From [Empedobacter] haloabium (lineage in GTDB: Bacteria; Pseudomonadota; Gammaproteobacteria; Burkholderiales; Burkholderiaceae_D): DNA of 64,000 nt. Below the pieces are notes generated by a model, which had not been told where the DNA came from, made no database searches, and saw only the letters and a program-made list of their open reading frames with translations. The position numbers were made by a program, and so were the translations under genes. The first letter of the stretch is position 1, and every line of letters begins with the position of its first letter. Below are positions 1-11,089 of the stretch, piece by piece. Where the stretch lies: the NCBI GenBank assembly GCA_008011715.2, contig CP136508.1:5952001-6016000 (forward strand), written 5' to 3'.

Positions 1-3000
1 CGCCGGAGACGTCCGTGTCGGCCACGTAGTTGACACCGCTGCCGATGCCGTTGACGGCGCTGTTGATGCCGTCCTGGGTCGTCGACAGGGCCGACTTCAG
101 GGCACCCGCGATATCGAAATCGGCCGTGGCGACGCCGGCCGCATTCGTCGCGGCGGCCAGCGCGCTGTTGCCGGCGCCGTTCAGCGTATCGACCAGCTTG
201 CCCGCGTCCACGGTAACGTTCGATACATTGGTCTTGATGCTGCCGGCAATACCGTTCCAGCTCTTGGCCAGGTCGGCCGTCAGCGTGCTGCCGACGTACT
301 TGGTGATGGCCTCGAAGCCGCTGCCGATGCCGGTCCAGGCGTTGTTCAGCGTCTTGCCCGCCAGGATCTGGTCGACCAGGCCCCAGCCCAGGCCGATCAT
401 CTTGTCGTTGCCGTCGCCGCCGCCGACATAGCTGCCGGCATTGGTGGCGAACACGGTGTCGTCGCCGGCGCCGCCCAGCAGCACGTTGCCGACCAGGTTG
501 ATGTTGCTCAGGTTGCCCGACTTCAGCGCCGAGTACTGCGTACGGATGAAGTTGGCGTTCATGGCCGCCCCGACCCAGTCGCCGGCCGACTCGTAGTCGT
601 TTTCGGACAGCGATTCGACCGCGTTGAACACGGTGATCTCGGCCAGGCCGATGATCACGTCGTTGCCCGCGCCGCCGACCGCGACATTGTTCTGCCCGCT
701 GGACACGATCAGGTCGCTGCCGTTGCCGCCCAGGCCGATGGTCGAGGTACCGGCCAGGATGGCGGTGTCGTTGCCGTCGCCGGCGTGGACGAAGTTCATG
801 CCCGTGTCGATGCTGAGCTTGGTGCTCGACGTGGTCAGGTCCTTGCCGTTTTCCACGGCCTGGGTCGTCTTGCTCGCATAGGACAGCTTGCTGCCGGCGT
901 TGAGCGCGACGATGAAGTCGTCGCCCGAGTCGGTCGCCAGCACGTTGTGCGAACCGTACACGACGGCGGTATCGTTGCCGCCCGCGGTCCATGCCACGTT
1001 GAGCTGGGTATCGCCCTTGGTCGTGCTGGTCGTGGTCTTGTCGCTGCCTTCGGGTTGGGTGGTGGTGGTCTTGGTCTGGCCGCCGCCGTAGGCCACCATG
1101 ACCACCGTGTCCTTGCCGCTGCCGCCGATGATGGCGTTGTCGGTGCCGACCACGGTCGCGACGTTGGTGCCGTCGCCGGTGACGATCACATTGCCGGTCA
1201 GCTTGACGCTGGTGGACACGCTGCCGAACGACAGCGCGGTGATCACGTCGTTGCCGCTGCCGCCCTCCAGTACGTTGGCCTTGCCGATGGCGGTGATGAC
1301 GTTGTTGCCTTCGCCAGCCGAGACCGCGTTGGCCTTGCCGACGGTGGTCACCACGTCGTTGCCGGCGCCGGTCACGACGCCCGTCTTGCTGCCGACGGCG
1401 GTGACGACGTCGTCCGCTGCGCCCGTCACCACCAGGTTGTTCACGCCGGCCACGGTGGCCACCGTCTTGGCGCTGCCGCCGACCAGGATGTTGTTTTGGC
1501 CGAAGACGGTCATGGCCTCCGTGCCGTTCTGCGCCGTGGCGGCGCCGGCCAGGCCGGCCTTGCCGACCAGGTCGGTGGCCGAGGCTGCCGCCGCCAGGGA
1601 ATCGACCAGGCCCACCGCCGTGGCGCCCACTTCGGCGTAGTTGCCGCTCACCACCAGGTTGTTGCGGCCGGCGGCCGTCAGGGTATCGGCGCCCGCGTCG
1701 CCCCACAGCACGTTGTTGTTGCCGATCGCGGTGGCGACGTCGTTGCCGGTGCCGGTCCAGGCCACGTTGGTGTTGCCGATCGCCGTCACCACGTCGTCGC
1801 CGGCGCCCGTGTAGGCCACGTTGTTGGCGCCGATGGCGGTCACGACGTCACGGCCGGCGCCGGTGGCCAGCGTGTTGCCGATGAAGGTTGCGGCTTGCTT
1901 GACGATGGTCGAACCGGTGGCCTTGCCCAGCATGGCCGCCACGTCCGCCACGCCGTCGCCCAGGCCCGTGACGACCACATTGTTGCCGCCCACCGCCGTC
2001 ACCACGTTGTTGCCCGCCGTGTTGACGATGGTGTTGCTGCCGCCGATGGCGGTGGTCACGTTGTCGCCGCCGTTGGCCAGGATGACGTTGGCGCCACCGA
2101 TGGCTGCCACCACGTCCTTGCCGGCGCCGGTGTACACGACGTTGGTGCCGCCCGTGGCCAGCACCTTGTCGTTGCCGCTGCCGCTGGCGATCGCGCCGGT
2201 CAGCTTGGCGGTCATGGCATCCACGGCCTTGGCCGCATCCTTGTTGCTGAACACCGAGGCGACAGTCTTGCCCAGGCCGGTGCCGGCGGCCTTGACCATG
2301 CCGCCCAGTTCGGTCAGCACCACGTTGGTGCCGCCCGCGGCCACGACGGTATTGCCGCCGACGGTGGTTGCGACGAGGTTGCCCGCGCCCGCCGCCACCA
2401 GCGTATTGCCGCTGCCGTTGGCCAGTTCCACGTTGGCCATGCCGACCGCGGCGATCAGGTTGCCGCCCTGGTTGCTGACCAGCGCATTGGTATTGCCCAG
2501 CGCCGCCACCTTGTTGTTGGCGCCGCCCGTGTAGCCCACGTTCAGGTAGCCGCCCAGCAGCACGGTATTGTTGCCGCCGTCGTCGCCGACGACGTTGGCG
2601 CCGCCGCCGGCAATGATGGTGTCGTTGCCGTCGCTGCCGGTCACGACGTTCGCGCCGCCCAGGGCGACCACGTTGTCGCTGCCGTTGCCGGCGGTGATCA
2701 CGTTCGCACCGGCCACCGCGAAGACCTTGTCGTCCCCCGCGCCGGCGTTGATCACGTTGGCGCCGCCGTAGGCGGTGATGTTGTCGCGGCCAGTGCCGGT
2801 GTTGATCGTGTTCGAGGCCGCGCCCACGTAGACCGTGTTGTCGCCGCTGCCCGCGTTGATCTGGTTGGCCACGCCGTAGGCCTTGACGTTGTCGTTGCCG
2901 CCGCCGGTGTTCAGCTTGTTGTTGCCGCCTTCCGCGTGCAGCGTGTTGTTGCCATCGCCCGCATCGACGACGTTGCTGGCGGCCTTGACGGTCACGTTGT

Positions 3001-3823
3001 CGTCGCCGCCATTGGTGTTGATGACGTTGCTCGCGCCCTTGGCCACGATGGTGTCGGCACCGTTGCCGGTCGTGATCTTGTTGCTGGCGCCGCCCGTGGT
3101 GACGTTGTTGTTGCCTTGGCCGGCCTGGATGATGTTGGACGCGCCGTCCGCCTCGATCGTGTCGGCGCCGTTGCCGGTCGTGACCTGGTTCGAACCGCCC
3201 CTGGCGGTGACCCGGTTGTTGCCATGGCCCAGTTCGATGAGGTTCGATGCCGCATTGGCGACAACGACGTTGTTGCCGTCGTCGGCGCCGATCTGGTTCG
3301 AGGCGCTGTTGACGGTCACGCTGTTGTTGCCCGCGTCCAGGTCGATGTCCGCCGCCGCGCCCGAGGCCACGCTGACGTTGTCGTCGCCCGCGCCGCCGGC
3401 GATCTTGTTGTAGATACCCAGGTCGACCCGGATGGTATCGTTGCCGTTGCCGCCGTCGATACGGTTGTAGCCGCCCACGCGCACGGTGATGGTGTCGTTG
3501 CCGTCGTCGCCGTAGATGGCGTTGTAGGCGCCGGCGTTGACCGTGATGTTGTCGTGGCCGCCCTCGCCGTGGATGACGTTGCCGCCCAGCGCGGTGGCGG
3601 TGTAGCTGTTGTCGCCGTTGCCGAGGTTCTTCTTCGCATAGCCGAGCTCCGCGACCTTCTTGGCGATGTTGCCGACATCCTGGCCGAAATCGCTGAACGC
3701 GTTGCCCATGTCGTTCAGCTCATTGCCCAGGTCCTTGACGGCATCGCCGACCTTGTCGACAGCCTTCTCGACAGTCTTGACGACCGTGCGCGTCGTATTT
3801 TTGATCCACTTGCCAAATCCCAT
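1..3823 (-). CDS. Large RTX-like calcium-binding repeat protein (C-terminus outside window)
   Basis: Open from an ATG at 3823 (GAGGAG ribosome site about 6 nt upstream) to the window edge: at least 1274 codons with no stop in this frame where read. Residues 1-65 are a charged, amphipathic, signal-less segment (MGFGKWIKNTTRTVVKTVEK...). From about residue 70 there are tandem units of about 18 residues of the type xxNxIxxGxGxDxVxxxG (for example GNGSDNVV, GAGDDKVF), i.e. paired RTX nonapeptides that fold as a Ca-binding beta-roll. Helix-like, repeat-free stretches break the array (for example around LGGMVKAAGTGLGK and LGDGVADVAAMLGK), and the visible end is less repetitive. RTX proteins are usually exported by type I secretion with a C-terminal signal, which would lie outside. 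Long open frames on the opposite strand here are composition shadows. The family is clear; the function (surface layer, adhesin or enzyme) is not. Confidence 0.85.
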   Translation of the reverse strand, partial: MGFGKWIKNTTRTVVKTVEKAVDKVGDAVKDLGNELNDMGNAFSDFGQDVGNIAKKVAELGYAKKNLGNGDNSYTATALGGNVIHGEGGHDNITVNAGAYNAIYGDDGNDTITVRVGGYNRIDGGNGNDTIRVDLGIYNKIAGGAGDDNVSVASGAAADIDLDAGNNSVTVNSASNQIGADDGNNVVVANAASNLIELGHGNNRVTARGGSNQVTTGNGADTIEADGASNIIQAGQGNNNVTTGGASNKITTGNGADTIVAKGASNVINTNGGDDNVTVKAASNVVDAGDGNNTLHAEGGNNKLNTGGGNDNVKAYGVANQINAGSGDNTVYVGAASNTINTGTGRDNITAYGGANVINAGAGDDKVFAVAGANVITAGNGSDNVVALGGANVVTGSDGNDTIIAGGGANVVGDDGGNNTVLLGGYLNVGYTGGANNKVAALGNTNALVSNQGGNLIAAVGMANVELANGSGNTLVAAGAGNLVATTVGGNTVVAAGGTNVVLTELGGMVKAAGTGLGKTVASVFSNKDAAKAVDAMTAKLTGAIASGSGNDKVLATGGTNVVYTGAGKDVVAAIGGANVILANGGDNVTTAIGGSNTIVNTAGNNVVTAVGGNNVVVTGLGDGVADVAAMLGKATGSTIVKQAATFIGNTLATGAGRDVVTAIGANNVAYTGAGDDVVTAIGNTNVAWTGTGNDVATAIGNNNVLWGDAGADTLTAAGRNNLVVSGNYAEVGATAVGLVDSLAAAASATDLVGKAGLAGAATAQNGTEAMTVFGQNNILVGGSAKTVATVAGVNNLVVTGAADDVVTAVGSKTGVVTGAGNDVVTTVGKANAVSAGEGNNVITAIGKANVLEGGSGNDVITALSFGSVSTSVKLTGNVIVTGDGTNVATVVGTDNAIIGGSGKDTVVMVAYGGGQTKTTTTQPEGSDKTTTSTTKGDTQLNVAWTAGGNDTAVVYGSHNVLATDSGDDFIVALNAGSKLSYASKTTQAVENGKDLTTSSTKLSIDTGMNFVHAGDGNDTAILAGTSTIGLGGNGSDLIVSSGQNNVAVGGAGNDVIIGLAEITVFNAVESLSENDYESAGDWVGAAMNANFIRTQYSALKSGNLSNINLVGNVLLGGAGDDTVFATNAGSYVGGGDGNDKMIGLGWGLVDQILAGKTLNNAWTGIGSGFEAITKYVGSTLTADLAKSWNGIAGSIKTNVSNVTVDAGKLVDTLNGAGNSALAAATNAAGVATADFDIAGALKSALSTTQDGINSAVNGIGSGVNYVADTDVSG

Positions 3824-3902
3824 GTTGCTCCTCGGTAATAACGTTCAGTTGACTCTCGTACAACGTGATTTAACCAAAAGAAAATGACCGTAGACCAACA
3901 CT

Positions 3903-3924
3903 ACGATTACAACATTGTCATTTT
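3903..3924 (+). promoter_or_regulatory. CusR/CopR-like response-regulator box
   Basis: The right half TTGTCATTTT (3915-3924) is identical to half of the E. coli CusR box; the left half ACGATTACAA (3903-3912) matches 7 of 10; the 2-nt spacer is as in the consensus. It lies 7 nt upstream of the -35 of the two-component operon, so autoregulation is plausible, and about 80 bp upstream of the divergent RTX gene. The match comes from memory of the consensus. Confidence 0.45.
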
Positions 3925-3931
3925 CTGTTCG

Positions 3932-3961
3932 TTGACATGTAGGAATTAACTGTTTTATAAT
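3932..3961 (+). promoter_or_regulatory. Consensus sigma70 promoter of the two-component operon
   Basis: TTGACA (3932-3937), an 18-bp spacer and TATAAT (3956-3961) match both hexamers perfectly. The start codon at 3983 is only 21 nt after the -10, so the leader would be about 15 nt. Confidence 0.8.
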
Positions 3962-3982
3962 GGCAAGATTTGCTCGGACGTT

Positions 3983-4657
3983 ATGAAAGTCCTGCTCGTC
4001 GAAGACGAATCCAAGATTGCCAATTTTGTCTGCGCGGGCTTGCGCGAACACGGCTTTACCGTCGATCACTGCGAGGACGGCACGCGCGGCTACGAGTACG
4101 GCACCACGCGCGAATACGATGTCATCCTGCTCGACATCATGGTGCCCGGCCGCGATGGGCTGTCCATCCTGAAGGGCATCCGCCGCCAGGGCAGCAACGT
4201 GCCCGTCATCCTGCTCACCGCCCGCAACGAACTGGACGACCGCCTGGAGGGCCTGAACCTGGGCGCCGACGATTACCTGGCCAAGCCCTTCTTCGTCGAG
4301 GAACTGGTGGCGCGCATCCATGCGCTGATGCGGCGCGTGAGCGGCGAACGCCAGAACATGCTGACGGTCGGACCGCTCAAGCTCGACCGCCTCACCCGCG
4401 TGGCGCAGTTGGGCGAGCGCGCGGTGGAACTGACCTCGCGCGAATTCAACCTGATGGAATACCTGATGCGCTCGCCGGACCGCGTGTACACCCGCACCCA
4501 GATTCTCGAACACGTGTGGGGCTACGATTTCGAGCCGCAGACCAATATGGTCGACGTGTGCATCCAGCGCCTGCGCAAGAAGCTCGACCTGCCGGCCAAC
4601 CTGAGCATCGACGCGGTGCGCGGCGTCGGCTACCGGCTCAAGCACAGCGACGCATGA
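3983..4657 (+). CDS. OmpR/CusR-type response regulator
   Basis: A 224-residue two-domain response regulator. The receiver domain (about 1-120) shows the acidic pair VEDE, the phospho-acceptor in ILLDIMVPG (Asp about 51), the Thr of ILLTAR and the Lys of YLAKPF. The C-terminal winged-helix DNA-binding domain (about 125-222) includes LTSREFNLMEYL and AVRGVGYRL, typical of the OmpR/PhoB class and closest in feel to the CusR/CopR/IrlR heavy-metal branch. It is cotranscribed with the histidine kinase through an ATGA stop/start overlap. A consensus promoter and a CusR-like box lie directly upstream. The stimulus is inferred (metal or oxidative stress), not shown. Confidence 0.93.
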   Translation: MKVLLVEDESKIANFVCAGLREHGFTVDHCEDGTRGYEYGTTREYDVILLDIMVPGRDGLSILKGIRRQGSNVPVILLTARNELDDRLEGLNLGADDYLAKPFFVEELVARIHALMRRVSGERQNMLTVGPLKLDRLTRVAQLGERAVELTSREFNLMEYLMRSPDRVYTRTQILEHVWGYDFEPQTNMVDVCIQRLRKKLDLPANLSIDAVRGVGYRLKHSDA

Positions 4658-6111
4658 CGCGCTGGTTGCGGCCGATGCGCTCGTTCCGGGCCCACGTGGC
4701 GCTGATGGCCGTCGTACCGGCGGTCATCGGCATTGCCGTGCTGGTCGTCTTCAGCATGCTGGCGGTGGCCGAGCGGCGTCACGCGGTGATCGACAAGATC
4801 CAGCGCAGCCACCTGGCCGGCCCCGCCCTGCGCGACACCCACGCGCACGACTGGGTATCCCTCGAACAGCAACTCGACGCCAGCTTCAGCGGTTTTTCGG
4901 ACACCGTGCCCGAGCGTCCGCGGGTCGTGCTGCTGGTCCAGGACGGCCACGGCCGCGACCTGTACCGCTCGCGTTACTGGCCTGTCGGCCTAGATGCCCG
5001 GCTGCCGACGCCGTTTCCAGCCGGCTGTGCCGGCGCGGCACCCGCACGCTGTGCGGCACTGCCTCCCGGCAGCCCGCCGCTGACAGACGTGGTGCTGGGC
5101 CGAGACGAGTGGCGCATCGGCGCGATCGGCACCGTGGACGCGGCCGGCACGCCGCGCCACCTGTGGCTGGCGGTGAACTGGACCCTGCCGCGGGCAACGA
5201 TGCATGCCACGGCCAGGCACTTCTACCTGGCGACCCTGCCCATGTTCCTGCTGGTCGGCGTGACGGCCTGGCTGCTGGCCGGCCGCGCGATGCGCCCCGT
5301 CGAGCACTTGACGGCAGCGATGGTCGCGGTCAATGCCAATGCACGGTTCGAACACGTACGCCCCGCCGACGAAGCGCTGGAGTTCGCTCAGCTGATCAAT
5401 GTCTTCAATGAGATGGGCGACCGGGTGCAGCGCAGCTTTACGCATGCGATCCGCTTTTCCGGCAACGCCGCGCACGAGCTCAAGACGCCGCTGACGATCC
5501 TGCAGGGCGAACTGGAGCGCTGCTTCGAGCGCGCGGCACACGACCCGGTGCTGGAGCAAAGCCTGACGCGCATGATCGACGAGGTGCGGGGGCTGGACAG
5601 CATCGTGCGCAAGCTGCTGCTGCTGTCGCGCGCGGATGCTGGGCAGTTGCAGTTGCCGATGACGCCGGTTGATTTGCGGCCTTTGCTCGATGAGCTGGCG
5701 GAGGATATTGCGATGCTGGCGCCGGCGGGCGACGCTGTGCCTTCGCTGCCGCCGGAATTGCTGGTTCGTGGCGATATCGAGTTGCTGGGCCAGGTGTTGC
5801 GTAATTTGGTGAGTAATGCGCTCAAGTACAGGGTGGCGGATGGATGGATCAGGTTGTCGGCCATGCGGGACGATGAGGTTTGGCATATCGACGTGGCCAA
5901 TGCGTCCGATGGCGTTCCGGCTGACCAGCGTGAGCGCTTGTTTGAGCGCTTCTATCGCGCCGACGAGGCGCACAACAGGCGCATTGCCGGGGTTGGGCTG
6001 GGTCTAGCGTTGGCGCGCGAAATTGCCCATGCGCATAAGGGTAGTTTGGTGCTGGTGGCGCCAGTAGCAGGGCGGGAAACGTTCAGGTTGACGCTGCCGG
6101 GCGCGTGGTAA
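4654..6111 (+). CDS. Sensor histidine kinase, partner of the upstream regulator
   Basis: 485 residues, starting at the ATG that overlaps the regulator's stop codon. A transmembrane helix near residues 15-40 and a second near 190-215 bracket a periplasmic sensor region of about 140 residues. A HAMP-like linker follows, then the H-box NAAHELKTPLT with the phospho-acceptor His, an N-box (LVSNALKY) and G-box residues (GVGLGLALAREIAHAH). It is a typical class I kinase that autophosphorylates and passes phosphate to the regulator. The periplasmic part holds a Cys pair (CAGAAPARC), compatible with a redox or metal sensor, but the signal cannot be read from sequence. Codon use becomes slightly less GC-biased after about 5640. 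Confidence 0.92.
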   Translation: MTRWLRPMRSFRAHVALMAVVPAVIGIAVLVVFSMLAVAERRHAVIDKIQRSHLAGPALRDTHAHDWVSLEQQLDASFSGFSDTVPERPRVVLLVQDGHGRDLYRSRYWPVGLDARLPTPFPAGCAGAAPARCAALPPGSPPLTDVVLGRDEWRIGAIGTVDAAGTPRHLWLAVNWTLPRATMHATARHFYLATLPMFLLVGVTAWLLAGRAMRPVEHLTAAMVAVNANARFEHVRPADEALEFAQLINVFNEMGDRVQRSFTHAIRFSGNAAHELKTPLTILQGELERCFERAAHDPVLEQSLTRMIDEVRGLDSIVRKLLLLSRADAGQLQLPMTPVDLRPLLDELAEDIAMLAPAGDAVPSLPPELLVRGDIELLGQVLRNLVSNALKYRVADGWIRLSAMRDDEVWHIDVANASDGVPADQRERLFERFYRADEAHNRRIAGVGLGLALAREIAHAHKGSLVLVAPVAGRETFRLTLPGAW

Positions 6112-6243
6112 CCAGCCGGCGTCTTAGCGAATACCAACGGGCGCTAAAGCAGAGCGCGTCAAGCGAAGGGGTCGGTTGAGCTGAGTGCCGGCCCGGAGTC
6201 GCTTCCTGAACTATGTCTGCGTGCGCAAAGAATGAATTTTCTT

Positions 6244-7128
6244 TCAAATATTAGAGTTCGATATTATCGTCCTATCGAGATAGCGCAATTTATGATTACG
6301 AGTCGAGAGCCTTATGCGAACGTCGTCCCACTTTAAAAATACAAGAACTTGTTCCATCTTACCTGTTGGGCGTGATCCATATGCGGTAAGGCCCAATGAT
6401 GACTCGTTAGAAAATGATTGGTAACGGCTTATGGCATCTTCAAACGTTTTGCGAGCTTTCTCGACGCCATCTTTTATGCCTGAACGAGCGAAATCGTGGA
6501 CATTGCTTAACGCGCTGAGGTAGCGGCGCATTGCCTGCATAAAATCAACTTGATCAGGGCACTCCTGCAAAACGGCCTTATTGAATTTTGGATCAAGCTC
6601 GAGATATCGCTTATGCGAAGAGGCACTCAACACAAATACACGTCTGTCTCGCGTCCCTGGTGGCGCCCAGTCGCCGCCAAATGACAGGCCATGTACAGCA
6701 GAACCTGAATGCTGCACATGATTGCGAAGCGCTTCCATAAAGCGATATTCGAATGCTTCGGCATGCTCCTGCCTTAGTAAGTTCCTGACCGCTTCCCTAT
6801 CGCCGTCACAATCGGAGATACGTTGGAGAATTTGGTCGACAAACAGCCTAGCCGTACTCAAGAAATTTACAGCTCGCCTATTCACTTCCGCTGTAAGTTC
6901 AAACATTTCTTCGTATCCGTGGAGACGTCGCGCCATTACGGAGGCTGCAAGACCTAATGCCGAGTTCTCGATTTCAACATAGTTCCCGATAAGCAAGTCG
7001 TAATTCTCTTCGAACGAGAAGGCGGCATTCAGCACCTTACGAGCGCTTTGCAGCCTAATAAATTCCGACTCCGATATCTCGAGTGGCGGCGGTGGTGCGT
7101 GTACTGCTGGTTGGAGATAAAAATTCAC
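6244..7128 (-). CDS. Low-GC hypothetical protein with HEPN-type RNxxxH motif
   Basis: 294 residues, no recognised full-length family. It is mostly helical, with no signal peptide or membrane segment. The segment ALRNHVQHSG gives R135-x4-H140, the R-x4-6-H signature of HEPN ribonucleases, inside a helical context (YRFMEALRNHVQH). The base composition is visibly lower in GC than the neighbours and codons are mixed, suggesting recent transfer. It sits alone between a two-component operon and ssb. The motif is short and could occur by chance, so an RNase or defence role is only a hypothesis. Confidence 0.7.
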   Translation of the reverse strand: MNFYLQPAVHAPPPPLEISESEFIRLQSARKVLNAAFSFEENYDLLIGNYVEIENSALGLAASVMARRLHGYEEMFELTAEVNRRAVNFLSTARLFVDQILQRISDCDGDREAVRNLLRQEHAEAFEYRFMEALRNHVQHSGSAVHGLSFGGDWAPPGTRDRRVFVLSASSHKRYLELDPKFNKAVLQECPDQVDFMQAMRRYLSALSNVHDFARSGIKDGVEKARKTFEDAISRYQSFSNESSLGLTAYGSRPTGKMEQVLVFLKWDDVRIRLSTRNHKLRYLDRTIISNSNI

Positions 7129-7234
7129 AGTTAGCTGTCGAGTATTGTGCGTTAGAGCTTGTAGGAGCGAACAGTTTATCCTCCGGGATATCTAGCTTCG
7201 TTACCCCAGTGCCAAACGCGGCACCGTCAGATCA

Positions 7235-7266
7235 TAAAAAAGCCCCGCCAAAATTGGTAGGGCTTT
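7235..7266 (-). terminator. Intrinsic terminator of ssb
   Basis: Read on the minus strand, AAAGCCC (7266-7260) pairs with GGGCTTT (7245-7239) and is followed by a T run. It lies about 25 nt after the ssb stop at 7289-7291. Confidence 0.75.
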
Positions 7267-7288
7267 AGTCATCACAACCGCGAGCTCA

Positions 7289-7796
7289 TTAGAATGGAAT
7301 ATCGTCATCCATATCCGAGAAATTCGGCGCCGGCTTAGGCGCCGGACGCGGTGCCGGAGCCGACTGCTGCGGACGAGGTGCCGGACGGCTCGGCGGCGCA
7401 TCATAGCCGCCCATGTCGTCACCCCCCCCCCATGCCCATGCCATCACCACCGCCCATACCCTGGCGGCCGCCCAGCATCTGCATTTCCTGCGCGATGATG
7501 TCGGTGGCGTACTTCTCGACGCCGTCCTTGTCCGTGTACTTGCGCGTTTGCAGGCGGCCTTCGACGTAGACCGAGGAGCCCTTCTTCAGGTACTGGCCGA
7601 CGATCTCGGCCAGGCGGCCGAAGAACGAGATGCGGTGCCACTCGGTGGTTTCCTTCTGCTCGCCCGTGTTCTTGTCCTTGCTGCGGAACGACGTGGCAAC
7701 GGCAATATTGGCGATGGCATCGCCGCTCGGCATGTAGCGGATCTCCGGATCGCGGCCCAGGTTGCCGACGATGATGACTTTGTTGACAGATGCCAT
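7289..7796 (-). CDS. ssb: Single-stranded DNA-binding protein, apparent 1-nt frameshift in a G10 run
   Basis: The OB-fold ([18 protein letters not shown]..., residues 1-110) is complete and typical of bacterial SSB. A glycine/methionine-rich linker follows. In the given sequence a run of ten G (plus-strand C at 7422-7431) leads straight into TGA (7419-7421), cutting the protein at 125 residues. Removing one G restores a proline-rich tail ending in DDDIPF with TAA at 7289-7291, giving 168 residues. That acidic tip is the universal SSB protein-interaction site and is essential in E. coli, so the full frame must have existed very recently. The cause may be a sequencing indel in the homopolymer or a real slippage-prone tract. 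The gene is divergent from uvrA with a LexA box between. Confidence 0.9.
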
Positions 7797-7921
7797 GTAG
7801 TACTCCTGCGTGAATTTTTACCAAAGGACGATTATATGACAGCGCGTATGCAAACAGCATACCGGGGCGGTGTCGCGCACCAGGATTTTTTCGCGACGGC
7901 GCACGAGCACCCGCCTGTGAA

Positions 7922-7941
7922 TACTGGTATTATATACAGTG
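7922..7941. promoter_or_regulatory. LexA (SOS) box between ssb and uvrA
   Basis: TACTGGTATTATATACAGTG matches most positions of the E. coli SOS consensus (TACTG-N10-CAGTA). On the minus strand it contains TATAAT, a likely -10 for ssb. The ssb-uvrA intergenic region of enterobacteria carries an SOS box in the same place. Confidence 0.8.
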
Positions 7942-8215
7942 TTCGGATGGATTTGGGCTGATCCGCGTCAAATGCGGGTCATGGGTGGGTGCGGCACTTG
8001 AAAAACCGGTGTTCGACAGCAACTAGACTGGGCAGCGCTCCCGGCCGGCATGCAGCCGGCACACGCAGGCACCACGATTCAAGCGTCCCCACAGCATCGT
8101 TTTCCGAACCTCGTTATAGTTGCGGGTTGACCGACCGCCGCGCCACCAGCGCGGCATCGGCCGTTCCGGCTCCACCGCAGTTGGCACAGGCTCAGACCAC
8201 TCAAGGCATATATCC

Positions 8216-11080
<2,865 letters not shown>

Positions 11081-11089
11081 TCCCCGCGA

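Noticed and set aside
2500..3600. CRISPR-like regular repeats
   Set aside because: The periodicity (about 54 bp) is in-frame coding periodicity of 18-residue RTX units with varying bases, not conserved repeats with unique spacers.
785..3838. Very long plus-strand open frame (over 1000 codons, His/Val/Asp/Gly-rich)
   Set aside because: It is antisense to the RTX gene, whose repeat structure, ribosome site and start are clear; the open frame results from the GC-biased, repetitive codons.
7961..7985. Terminator-like inverted repeat between the SOS box and uvrA
   Set aside because: GATCCGC/GCGGGTC has a mismatch and no T run; it is too weak to call.
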